Source: Oscheius dolichura
Taxonomy: Eukaryota > Nematoda > Chromadorea > Rhabditida > Rhabditidae
Length of the DNA: 64,000 nucleotides
Assembly (NCBI GenBank): GCA_932521035.1
Contig: OW051493.1
Span: forward strand, 7,626,001 to 7,690,000
Direction of reading: 5' to 3'
Made by a program: the position numbers and the translations under genes. Positions 22,200 to 32,449 of this stretch are shown here, piece by piece. The notes under the pieces were generated by a model. That model ran no database searches, was not told the DNA's origin, and saw only the letters and a list, made by a program, of their open reading frames with translations. Every line of letters starts with the position of its first letter. Within the stretch, counting starts at the first letter, position 1.

Positions 22200-22764
22200 C
22201 TAGTCATTCTGTTTATCGGCACGGTCCTGGACAGACGTTTCGAGTCGTAATCTGTGAATTTATAAGACAACGCCCAGTTGTGTTAGGCTGAAATGGGTGA
22301 CTTGTTAGACGGGTTTCAATGTTTTGTCAACTAGAAAGGTGTCTCTTATTAAACTCGCACTAGAAAGCGGGGACGCCCAGTGTTACGGTTGGTCCGAGCT
22401 TTTCCCCGATCCCTCATTTTGGAGTAAGAAATGGTCAAGGCCCCGTTTTGACAAAACCTTGATCTTTCGGCAGGCAATCGGTCAAGCTTTCCGGTCAACT
22501 AAAGCTGACACAAGAATCTTGGAGGCTCTTCCTCCTCACTTCTTCCTCCTTGATTTTCTAACCCAGACACCTCTGTTCAGCTCGCTCAGGTGAACAAAAC
22601 GACCCCAGTCTCCTAGCCTGATTAGAAAAAAATTAAATGTCATAAAAATGTCTCCAGTGTTCATGCCGAGGCATCCTTAGTAAGACCCAATAGGCACCCG
22701 TCTCTCCCGGTTCAACCCCCACTCCCTTCTTTGACTCGCCGGTCGCTAATTTTTATCGTCGGCC
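22200..22764. other. Upstream region of groundhog gene
   Basis: No gene recognised. A 89-aa ORF on plus lacks any domain or splice context. Confidence 0.4.
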
Positions 22765-25575
22765 ATGCGTTTGGCGTTGCTTATTACCCTCTTATTTCTG
22801 CTGACTATCTATCCCGCATATTGCAAATCACCGTTCCGCAAGAGACGCTGCACGAGTAAAGATATTAAACACATAATAATCGGAGTGGTGGATGAGGCCT
22901 CCTCGAGTTCTGTTTTTGAGTCGAGTAGGGAGACTCCCGGAGTAATCGCTAATGTTTGTTCATTTATCTTATTTTTTTCTATTTTATTCTTTAGATTTTA
23001 AAACGACGGGTTCAATTGCAATCAAATCGGGTTTATGAGATTGTTGTTTCGCGGAAAAACTTTGCCCTGGCCAGCCACGCTATGGGCGAACAGTTCTGCA
23101 AGCTGTTCTGGAAGGGAATCTATGCCCTGGCCTATGAAACGCCTCACCAGACAGGGGTTAGTTGAGCTTTGTTTAGAAGGGGTGGGGTTTAGAATCTGTG
23201 ATTTCTAACCAGTGAGAAATTTTGAGTTTAGCGGGAATCACTAGAAAACTGCCCATTTAATTTGAGTCCACATTTTGCAGTACCACGCGAAAGATGCGAC
23301 GGCCGAGATGGAGTTTTCTTCGATCTCTAATCTTGATCTGTTGGGCACTGCAAATACTCTTCTGCCGGGCCAGGTGAAAGCAATGGGAGTGGAGCTGGAA
23401 ACTGACGGATATCGGCTGGGATTCCCGAAGGGATCACACTGTGACAAGAAGAACCGAGGAGGTGAGAAGGATCAAGATTCATCTGGTACAATCGCCTCTC
23501 ATAGGACATGTCTGTTGCCACCAGGGGCTCTTCCAATCCATGCACAATACCGTACTTAATATGGAAGAAGACGACACCTATTTATCAGTGGATAGGAGAG
23601 TCATCGCTCAGGTTTGGCACTTCCTTGTTTATGTGAAGGGCAAGTTTGCAGAGGATACGGCGAGAAGCCGAGGCGGCCATTAGCCAGCCTCTGGAATTGC
23701 TAATCTCGCCAAAGGACTTCCTCGTTGCCAGCAACCACCGCGGGAACTGCGTTTGTAAGTTCAAAGCTGGTAAGAACACCATCATGGCCTGGAGAACACC
23801 TGGTAATTGGTCCGTTGGAGTGGATCTGTACGCCGACAACGGGCGCTCCCCTTTCCGAGGCTGCAACCGGACAGAGAGGGCGATTGGACAGCGGTTGAAA
23901 GGTAGGAGGAAAGAGAACAGGTTTGACCGTAAGTTTAAGGAAACGGCTGTTGCAACCAGACGCTACAGTATGCCATGGCGAGGAATCTGGAAGAGGCGGC
24001 GGGCGGGATTGGTGGCGGAGAAGTCGACGTGAATGAAATCTCTAGAGTAAATTTATTAGCCGCTCTAAAGGAAAATGTCTTCAGACATTGGCCAGGTCCA
24101 CCCAGAAGCAACTGAATTCCCATGTGGAAACAATCGTCTCCCGAGGCGACTTCATCCACCGGATGGGGAACACCAGCATGGCAGATCAGGCCTGCAAATT
24201 GAGCCTTCTCGAGTACCAAGTTCTGATGTTTCAATCTCCCGGGGTTTGTTCCTGTTTACAGTAACTTCTTCCCTTTAGAAACCTCTGGATACGGAATTTC
24301 TATCTGGAGATGTCGAGCTGAGCAACAGCTTAGAATCCATTAAGTCCAATGCACGACCGCAAAATACACTTACTGGAGAAAAGAATACCCCCAGTGGAAA
24401 AGAAAATACCCCCGATGGCGGGCAAAGTGGGCAGAGCCAAGTCCCAAAAGCCAGTCCAAACAGCAACCCAGCTGACACAGCTCAACAGAACGTGGTTAAT
24501 CAGCAAGCACCGCCTAAACAAGCTTCCCTACCAAAACCAGAACAATCAGTCCTGCAACAAGCCCCCTCTCAGCAGACGGCCTTTCAGCAAGGTCAATTTC
24601 AACAAATGCCCCTACAGCAAGCAGCACCACAGCAGACCATCTTCCAGCAAATGCAACCTCTTCCCCCTCAATCATTTGGCCAAAATGCTCCCGACCCAGC
24701 GTATTATGGAGCACAGAACGCCTATATGGATTCCTGGCTCTACCGGTACCGATGCTTCTCCGAGGACACATGGGTGACCACCGAAACGGGGAGGAAGAAC
24801 ATGTCGGAACTTAAGATCGGCGACTTTGTGATGACTGCCAACTCGAAAGAAGTAAGACGAGGGATACGAGATGTTACCGTTTTTTAGAGTATCTTCTTGC
24901 CGGTCATTTCTTGGCTCCATAGGAACGAAGAGGTCGACAGTGGGTTCGTGGAAGTGTCGACCATGGAGAGACAACTATTCCTCACCCCGAGACACTTCAT
25001 CTACCGAGCCAATTGCACAGGTTTTAATCCCTTTTCCTTATTAGGTCTTTTTAAAGCACCGAATATCAACTACAACGAAGGGAGTGTGTTAATGTTACCG
25101 AAAAGTGGGGAAATATACGCGAAGAATCTTGTACCGGGGGACTGTCTCTATGTCTACCACAAGGTGCTTACATTGTCTACTGTATCCTGTATTTTCCATT
25201 CAGGATAAATGGCAGTTGGAGGAGATTGTCAGTCTAGAGATGAAGAAGAAAAGAGGGCTGTATGCACCACTAACTGAAAATGGAAAGATCGTCGTGAATG
25301 GTATTTTGGCTTCTTGTTTCACCGATATTCGAGAACCCATAATTCAAAATGTCTACTTCAATGTGAGTTCCATTTTCTTTCAAGAAATAATCCATTTTAG
25401 TTTATATCAAAAATACGGAAGTATCTAACCCGACTGTTAGGATGGTACGGGGATAACCAGGTGAGTATTCCCGTTTAGTAGGGGAACAGGATAGCGGTGT
25501 TTCCAGGTGGAAGTACCGAATTTCTTGTATATCTTCGAAGATCTCTGTAGGATTGCGTTGCCGAATTCAAATTAA
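22765..25575 (+). CDS. grd: Groundhog-type hedgehog-related protein: repeated ground-like units plus Hint module
   Basis: Signal peptide MRLALLITLLFLLTIYPAYC, then RKRRCTSKDIKHI. Three related units follow, centred on YEIVVSRKNFALASH...FCKLFW (about 23.05 kb), LELLISPKDFLVASN...CVCKF (about 23.71 kb) and VETIVSRGDFIHRMG...ACKLSL (about 24.14 kb). A Gln/Pro-rich linker precedes the Hint domain CFSEDTWVTTETGRKNMSEL, with TPRHFIYRANC (T-x-x-H), KRGLYAPLTENGK and ILASCFTDI. The last exons end LPNSN-TAA at 25575. The Hint catalytic residues are intact. Exon joins around 23.9-24.05 kb were not fully resolved. Secreted, autoprocessed; probably epidermal or cuticle related by family. Confidence 0.78.
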
Positions 25576-26005
25576 TTCTAACTATCCTCGTTGTTCTCCA
25601 CCAATGAGTTATAATAAAAGAAGAAGGACACTTTGATATTTTAGCCCACATTTCACGGAATATGTTTGATTGTTCATTTCCAGCCCATTCTTCTGTTCGT
25701 ACCCGGAACAACGCTCTCTACGGTTTTTGTTTCTCTTTTTCTTTTTCCCGCTGCTGACAGAAGGTAATTCATCACCCAAGAATCTTTGCTTCTCTTGATA
25801 ACGCGTAGTTTGACCGCCTGCACTCGACGAGGGAGAGTTCAAGACGTACTCTGATGATAAACCAGTCTTGGCAATTTAACGCAAAAACCGTCCATGAAAC
25901 GAAAAAAAAAACCGTCCGGCAAATTGAAATCTCGTTCTAGTGCTTCTTCATTGGTTGATCTTTTCTGTTGGTTGTTACTCTGTCGTCGACTACGACAGAG
26001 TACGA
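25576..26005. other. Intergenic, no gene seen
   Basis: AATAAAAG at about 25612 may be the groundhog poly(A) signal. Short ORFs only. Confidence 0.4.
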
Positions 26006-26009
26006 CTCG

Positions 26010-26260
26010 TAGTCATCATATCTATGGTCGGAAAAATTTATTAAAAAGCGGATTTATTTACAACGGAAGATAGAAGACGACTAACAAGTAGTCGAGGACC
26101 CATTCTTCCCGGCGATAGCAGAAGCAAGCTGTTTAGAAAGCGGAATTCTAATTGGTGATGGAAGACAGCAATGGCCCATCACTGGCAGTAAGCAGATGTG
26201 CCCTGACAGTGTCCGTCCGAATAACCGTGAGCACGGCAGCAATTCTGCTATCGTGAACAA
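26010..26260 (-). pseudogene. Second knottin-like 3' exon and flank
   Basis: 26010-26150 matches the 3' flank of the 15.6 kb knottin gene in the same orientation. Upstream on minus, after a GATAGCAG acceptor, a different short exon reads CRAHGYSDGHC...YCQ-stop. It is a paralogous Cys-rich exon whose signal-peptide exon is missing here. Confidence 0.45.
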
Positions 26261-26290
26261 GAGTGGGACAAGGGATACTGTCGTGATGAG
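26236..26290 (+). pseudogene. Knottin exon 2 copy lacking exon 1
   Basis: The final coding exon of the 15.6 kb knottin gene is repeated exactly in inverted orientation, but the signal-peptide exon is replaced by the minus-strand knottin relic. This is the inner end of inverted repeat 2. Confidence 0.65.
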
Positions 26291-26875
26291 TAAACAACAG
26301 TCACCTCTCCACCAGATCCCGCTTTCTAAACAGCTTGCTTCTGCTATCGTCGGGAAGAATGGGTCCTCGACTACTTGGTCGTCTTCTATCTACCTTTGTA
26401 AATTGTCAATAAACTTTTGCGAACATGGATATGATGACTACGTAGCATGATTAGTGAGCGCTTCTCGGGAAATGATGTGACAAAATGAGACACACTAGTA
26501 TGGCGAATCTCACCCTCAACAACCCCGAAATTCAATTTTTGTTTCCAATTTTTCTATTCATGCCCTCACCCGAGGGCTGTGTTTTACAAGCAGGAGTGTT
26601 TATTTCTGACCATATTTCAAAGTTAAGCGAGGGAGAAGGCGAATATATCTGAGTCCCCGTCACCCTTCTTCCTGGACGAGGCTATCCGCTTCGATGCCGA
26701 AAAAGCGAAACAATCAGGTGTCCGCGCGGGAGAACCGGTGAAGAGTGTCTAGTCCGAACTGACCATTAGAAATTCCCACGATGCGGAAAATGCCACGATT
26801 CTTCTAACCTATACGTGGAAAACAGGGGTCGATTTCCAAAAAGTTTACCTTTGGTTTGCTGGTCGAAAAGGGAGA

Positions 26876-27040
26876 CTTACTGCAGCTCGTATCACAACCG
26901 CCTCTACAGTTACAACAGAAGAGACTGCACCCTCCGTTTCCGCAGCAGGTATCATTTAGTACTGAATCGTTGACAATAAGAAGTACCAAGAGTGAGACGT
27001 GGCCCCTGGGAAGCACCCGGCTTGGATGAAAACCCTGCAA
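26876..27040 (-). CDS. Possible Cys-rich peptide exon
   Basis: A minus-strand frame reads hydrophobic VSLLVLLIVNDSVLND, then TCCGNGGCSLFCCNC and GGCDTSC, and ends at a good GTAAGT donor near 26880. Nine cysteines in ~25 residues suggest a secreted Cys-rich or metal-binding peptide. The start and downstream exon are unresolved, and a plus-strand frame overlaps. Confidence 0.3.
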
Positions 27041-27391
27041 GCAATTTGCTTTCCTAAGTTTTCAAAAGTTTTTTAACTTTTACTTTTGGTTGTATCCCGA
27101 CTGTCGATCGTAAGTTTTCTTGGCTTCACTTTAAAGGAATATTGGTTCTTTTGGCAGGTTCTATGATGAAAGAGTATTTTGAGCTATTGAGAGTGGCGAA
27201 CAACGTGGCACTACAGCTTTTTTTCTTAAGAATTTTTTGGCTAAAATTTGCCCATAGGCATTTTTAACCAAAACGCTGAACGTACATTAGCGGCAATAAC
27301 AAATGCTGTCCAAATTTTTATCGAGAAGACTATTTCATAGTAAAAACAAATGCAAACGCTTAGTAGAGTCCGTTAAAAAGGAGAATTTCAG

Positions 27392-28138
27392 CTGACGCAG
27401 ATGAGTGGGACATGGAGGAGATTACTGGATCAGTTATGCTCACATCCGTTTTGCTCAGTACCACGACGACGAGTACGACCACGACCACAACCTCTTACAG
27501 TCAGCTCAATCCTCGTGCCATTCACTCTCTATTTCAGCCTGTCCCATCGCCGGCTGGTCCGTCTACAAAAACTTTTGTTACTTCCTTAATAACCAACAGC
27601 TCACATTTGCCGATGCTGATGCCGCCTGTCAAGCGAACGGCGGCCGTCTGGCTTCAATTGTTGATTTGGATGAAAATACCTTTATCTACAGTAGGTCTCT
27701 TTGAAAACATCTCTCGAGGAGGACAGGAGGCCTTACTCAGGGATAAAAATGTTGGATATAACGACTGATTTTTTTTAACATAAAATATGCAAATTTAGAT
27801 CTGGTATTGGCTGTCTCAGCATCACCGCGCTTTCCTTGGATTGGTTACATGAGGTCCACGGGCGATGCCGACTATTCCTGGATTGATGGAACTGCGGTAA
27901 TTTTTGAATTTTACCCATATATTATATATCTTTTCAGTTCGGATATGTCAATTTCCGTGATCCACCGTCACAGGCCGGCGACCGATGCGTTGGAGTAAGA
28001 AATGGTTTTATTTACTAAATAATTTGATATCATTTTCAGATGTGGATTCTACAACAACAAGAAGGGGCCTGGGACGATTTCAGTTGCACCACTACCTACT
28101 CATCTGTGTGTAAAGCTCCGGGTGTACTAGTGGGATAA
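27392..28138 (+). CDS. C-type lectin domain protein with Thr-rich linker (5' end not found)
   Basis: Exons 27392-27499, 27538-27690, 27799-27896, 27938-27994 and 28040-28138 close in phase. The order is an acidic stretch (ADEWDMEE), a Thr tract, then a C-type lectin domain: CPIAGWSVYKNFCYFL, GGRLASIVDLDEN, WIGYMRSTGDADYSW, AWDDFSCTTTYSSVCK. It lacks the QPD of the 8.8 kb paralogue (FRDPPSQAGDRC instead), so the Ca2+/sugar site may be lost. An upstream signal-peptide exon is expected but not identified. Confidence 0.72.
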
Positions 28139-28214
28139 AAATTGCAACGAATTTATTTTTGTTGCCTGGAAATCTTCAAGTACCGAACATTGGCTTACTC
28201 CAGTGTCAGCAGCA

Positions 28215-28350
28215 GTGTTTCACGATATGACGATACATATCGAAAATTCGATACGATACGATACATATCGTATCGAAACCGATACAGGCCAAACCCGATA
28301 CATGTCGTATCGTATCGTTTCGTATCGAAATTGCTAAAAATTCGATGAGG
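28215..28350. repeat. CGATAC-rich MITE-like repeat (right-arm copy)
   Basis: Equivalent of 14755-14905 in the other arm of inverted repeat 2. Confidence 0.5.
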
Positions 28351-29459
28351 GGAGCCGCCGCTGGAGGAAGGGGGCCAGCGCTGGAGGAGGGAGAGCCATA
28401 AGTACTTTTCACAGATTCTAGTTGTCTTCTTCTAGGATTTTAATTTGACGGCCGGATGCAACAAACAGACACACAGACCTCTATTAGCCTATAGTTAGGG
28501 TAAGATATTCATAGTTAAAAGAAGTGTCATTGACAAAATCTCGGCACAAGTACATCGGGGACCCAGAGCGAGATTGAAGACAAGGATTAGAACACAGTTT
28601 GAAGTAGATAATCATGGCTCCTAGTGGAAGAAGACAAGCTCTCTTTCTGCCATTTGTTTTGTATTGCCAATCCGCGCTTATTGAATGGCTATTCCATCCT
28701 GTTAAACTGAGAGTTGAACTCTTTGCTCCTCTAAGGACATTTTGGGAACGATGAGAAAAGACGAAAACGAACCGAGGGCATGATTCATTTCCCCTTTACC
28801 CGATCACGAAGTGGTTGAAGAAACGGGTGCAATCGACCACGCGGTCCTGATCTTGACCACGCGGTCCTGATCTTGACCACGGCCAAATTGCGACAGCCGG
28901 ACTATGTTCTCGTTTTTTTCTTTTCTCCTTGCAACGACTAGGGAGGCAGCTGGATTACTCCCGATGTATTGAGGTACAGGTGCACGAATACAAGATTCCC
29001 CCAGGTTGTATCATTTGCTCTTACTGAAACCACCATTTTGCTTCAAAAATACCTTGTGAAAGGCATGCCGCTGTCAGCTCACATGTCACGTTTTCAGTTT
29101 GCTCCCACAGGTCGCGGCCAGAACAAAGCTCTTGAAGAAAACACGCGGAAGTAGTAGGGTGACTCATTTCTCGGGCAAGAGATCATTGAACTCGGGAGGA
29201 TGGAGAAGAAGTCAGATTGACCTCTAACCTCTCTAGTTGTGAACGAGGAACATGAAGAGCTCCGTAGAGAAGAGGAGCGGCTAATATGTATCCTCCCGAC
29301 GTCCTGTAATTCCTCGAATTCAACACTGACAATGAGGCTTCTGACTTCTTTCGTCCTGCCGTCGATGTAGTGTAGAGCAAGCGGTCCTGATCTTGACCAG
29401 GGTCAATTAGTGAAGGTCGGACTTTTTGTCTTTTCGCTGTTCTTATCGTTGCTTCAAAA

Positions 29460-29639
29460 TTATCAGGCGCTCTTCCTGTCGTGATAATGGCCAGAATGCG
29501 CCCTTATCAGGCGCTCAGGCAGTCAATAAACCTCTCCCCGGTCCATTTTCTCACTCTTTTTGCATCTTACATTCATTTTCAGGCTGAATTTTTTTTCCAA
29601 TTCTTCTTTTCTGAAAAGCTGAAAATTTCAGCTATCAAA
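29460..29639 (+). promoter_or_regulatory. Kelch-gene promoter with GATA-type sites
   Basis: Contains CGTGATAA and GCGCCCTTATCAGGCG, the latter repeated at 44.03, 44.73, 44.78 and 59.57 kb (59.57 with one base changed) ahead of related Kelch first exons. TGATAA is the core GATA site, which in nematodes is typical of intestinal genes (inference). Confidence 0.4.
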
Positions 29640-31800
29640 ATGAGCGATGATCCACTTATGGCAATGTACGAAACCCAGGCGATTGAGAATCAACAAGAAA
29701 TTGATAGGTTGAAAAGAGAAAAAGAAGAATTGGAGGAAAAATTGAATGGAAATGAAGACGAATTGGAGGAAAAATTGAATAGAGAAAAAGAAGAATTGGA
29801 AAAAAAATTCAGCAAGCTTCGCAAGTTTGGGCTCCCCCTAATACTAGGTTGTTTGATAAGTTCGTCCCTTTTTACGTAATTTTTTATATTTTTTTTTGCC
29901 TTTTATGAGCTGCTTTTGGTGTCAAAATGATTCTCTCCTAATTCCCCAGAATCGTAAGCACTTTGGATATGAGTTTCCTGTGACCCTGGCAAGTTAGCTT
30001 TCATAGAGTTTCGACCATTTTTTTGACACGAGGTGATGTGGTGACTCACCATGCAGCTTTCATAAAAAGTTAGGTTGGTCCTTTTGCTTTTGACGTCAGT
30101 TATCAGCCAAAAAAAGGTTTTTAGCCCCCAGGATGGCCGAGTATCGCTCTTTTGAAAATGTCGAATTTTTATCTCAATGACTTATCTCTTTACTCCTTGA
30201 ACAAAAGTTGTTAGTTAGACTGAGATCTATCAATTGACAGTAATATTGAAGAGCTTGCAAGCAATTTATTTTTTACTGATCAATTCCCCTATATAAAATG
30301 TCGACATTTTCCAAAGGGCGATACTCGGCCATCCTGAGGGCTATCGAAACAAACTTTTTTTTTGCCAAAAAGAGCATGTCAACTTCAGCGTTACTTCAGC
30401 GTTGGAATGATTCTATAGATCTCGGCCTAACGAACAGCTTTTGTTCAAGTAGTAGAGAGGTAAGTCCAGAAATAGCCGAGATATACCGATTCTTCCCCGC
30501 CATGTTCGTTTGTATCCCACCTTCAGAAGTGTCAAAAAAGGTCGAATCTCGATGATAGCTAACTTGCCAGGGTGATAGGAAACACCCATCCAAAACCATA
30601 TACGGTTCTGGAAAATTCGGAGAGGATCATTTTGATACCAAAACTACCTCGAAAAATGCAAAAAATAAAAAGGTACGTAAAAAAGGGACGAACTAATCAA
30701 ACAGTTTAGTATGCGCTGTTGTATTTCTAATTCATTGGACAGCCGTTGATAATACGACAAAAACAGCCGTTGATAATACGACAAAAAGAAAATCCACTTC
30801 AGAAACTGTGAGTTATTTTTTAGATTTATCATAGGCCTCCGTTTAGATTTTGGTTGTGGGAGGAAATAAAAATGACGCGGCCTACGCTGGGATGGCAGTG
30901 TTGAGCCAGGATAGAACAAAATGGATTGAAATAGAACTGGAATTACCTTATAAGGCTTCTAGCAGTGGAGCAATCTATCTCAATGGAGAAATCTATTTAT
31001 TTGGTGGTTTGAGGAATCCAAAAGCTTTGTATAAATTGGACAAAAATCTGAAATGGATTCGACTGGCTGATATGAATGTTGGACGCAAGTGGATTCCAAA
31101 TAGTTGTTTGGAATGGAATGGATATATTTGGGTGTTTGGAGGATGGGGTCCTGGAAATAATGAAATCCTAAAAAGTGTGGAAAGATACGATCCGAAGGAG
31201 AATAAATGGACATTAATGGCGTGAGTTTAGTTTCGATTTTCTCTTTTGTTTGGATAAGTGAAAACCAGATTATTAGCAGATTTTAGAGATATGAAAGAGG
31301 CCAGAGCTTATGCAGCAGTGGCATTATGGAACAATAAAATAATTATTTGGGGTGGACGGATTAGAGTGTTTACCGTCACGGATACTGCAGAATGTTACAA
31401 TCCTGAAGATAACAGCTGGATTGAATTTACTTATTTACCAGACACCCTCAGTGGTCATTCACTCGTTACTTATGAAAAAAAGTTTATTCTATTTGGTGGA
31501 TGGGATGGCATCGAGTCAACAAACGACGTGTGGGAGCTCGACCCTCAAAAATCAAATTCAAAATGGAATCCCTTGCCGCCAATGAAATATCCTTCCGTCT
31601 CTTTTGCTGGAATAATCCTTAACCAAGAAATCTATGCAATTGGTGGAGAGCAGAAAGATTTAGATCTGAGTCGAGTTGAAATATTCGATGGAGAACGATG
31701 GCGAGATGGAGCAGCTCTTCCTTATACGTGGGCTGATATGTCCTCTGTGATTATTCCCCCAACCTTGGTTGATCGTCTTTGCCAGTACAAAAAAGAATAA
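29640..31800 (+). CDS. Membrane-anchored coiled-coil Kelch protein, copy 1
   Basis: Exons 29640-29859, 30710-30807, 30847-31220 and 31287-31800 close in phase (401 aa). The N-terminus MSDDPLMAMYETQAIE leads into a Lys/Glu coiled coil. A hydrophobic span (LPLILGCLIICAVVFLIHW) is created by the exon 1-2 join. A Lys/Thr neck and about six Kelch blades follow (YLNGEIYLFGG, SVERYDPKENKW, KIIIWGG, AECYNPEDNSW, EIYAIGG, VEIFDGERW). There is no BTB or BACK domain and no signal peptide, so a type II or tail-out membrane topology is inferred. Exon 2 has a 24-nt tandem duplication not seen in other copies. The partner is unknown. Confidence 0.8.
29845..30715. repeat. Long inverted repeat forming intron 1 of Kelch copy 1
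   Basis: The first ~200 nt (from AAGTTCGTCCC through GGCAAGTTAGCT) recur inverted at the 3' end (AGCTAACTTGCC ... GGGACGAAC). The inner parts (CGAGTATCGCTCTTTTGAAA and its complement) also pair. The donor GTTCGT lies in the 5' arm and the acceptor follows directly after the 3' arm. Confidence 0.8.
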
Positions 31801-31929
31801 ATCGAAAATAAATTTGTTATTTCTTATAAATCATCTCAAAAATAGACCAAAACACTATTATTCGACATAAATTCAAGACAGCAGAGGCGTTGTTTCCTGA
31901 CTTTTTTGTCGCTCTCGACAGCAAAAAAC

Positions 31930-32424
31930 TGCGGAAGTCACGAAGATTATGGTGAAGAGAATAATTCCTTCTCGCGATGCTTTGGGTCCATTGGCAGAGT
32001 CAAAAAGAAGGAATCGGCAATGATAGATGAAGCCTCGAAGTGTTCAGAAGGCAATTTCAATGATTGGCGAGTCGGCAAGCCTTGACGAGCCAATAAATCA
32101 GAAAAAGTTCCCAACAATGCCGAAATTTTCCACGAAACGTCAGGTTTTCGACACTTTTTAATGAAAAATACTGTATTTTTTTCTTAGATTTCAATTATTC
32201 AACACGCAGAAGACCTGGAAAATCAACAAAACCGAGTCACATTGTGGGCAAGTATGGAGGATTTGCGACAGCCGCAGAGAAATTCGAGTCAAGTGGCGTT
32301 TTATTAGAAGAAAAAGAAAGAAAAAGATTTAAATCTCAGCTACGTGTATCCCTGCTCAAAAAAAGAGAAAAGAAGATTTTGTACATTTCATACGGACCAA
32401 GTGATGATCTCAATTTGTCATAAT
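31930..32424 (+). CDS. Unrecognised basic protein, partial model
   Basis: The last exon starts after a TTTCTTAG acceptor at about 32188 and reads DFNYSTRRRPGKSTKP...GKYGGFATAAEKFESSGV...LYISYGPSDDLNLS, with two stops, immediately followed by AATAAAG. Upstream exons are unclear; MVKRIIPSRDALGP at 31950 may be the N-terminus. That start block is duplicated at 46.74 and 54.80 kb with a short different tail. No domain recognised. Confidence 0.35.
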
Positions 32425-32449
32425 AAAGCTGTATTTATAATCTACTAGG

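Larger units (their letters stand above)
26236..29459. repeat. Inverted repeat 2, right arm
   Basis: Near-identical reverse complement of 13520-15700, with ~1.17 kb extra (26511-27680) holding the lectin 5' exons and flanking DNA. The arm ends at 29459, directly before the promoter of the first Kelch gene. Confidence 0.9.

Noticed and set aside
16629-25575. True Hedgehog ligand genes
   Set aside because: The Hint modules are similar, but the N-terminal domains are the nematode Wart and Ground types, not the Hedge domain.
26650-26960. Plus-strand frame (LLTYTWKTGVDFQKVYLW) as a gene
   Set aside because: Interrupted by a stop, no family match by eye, and overlaps the minus-strand Cys-rich exon. 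Left open rather than annotated.
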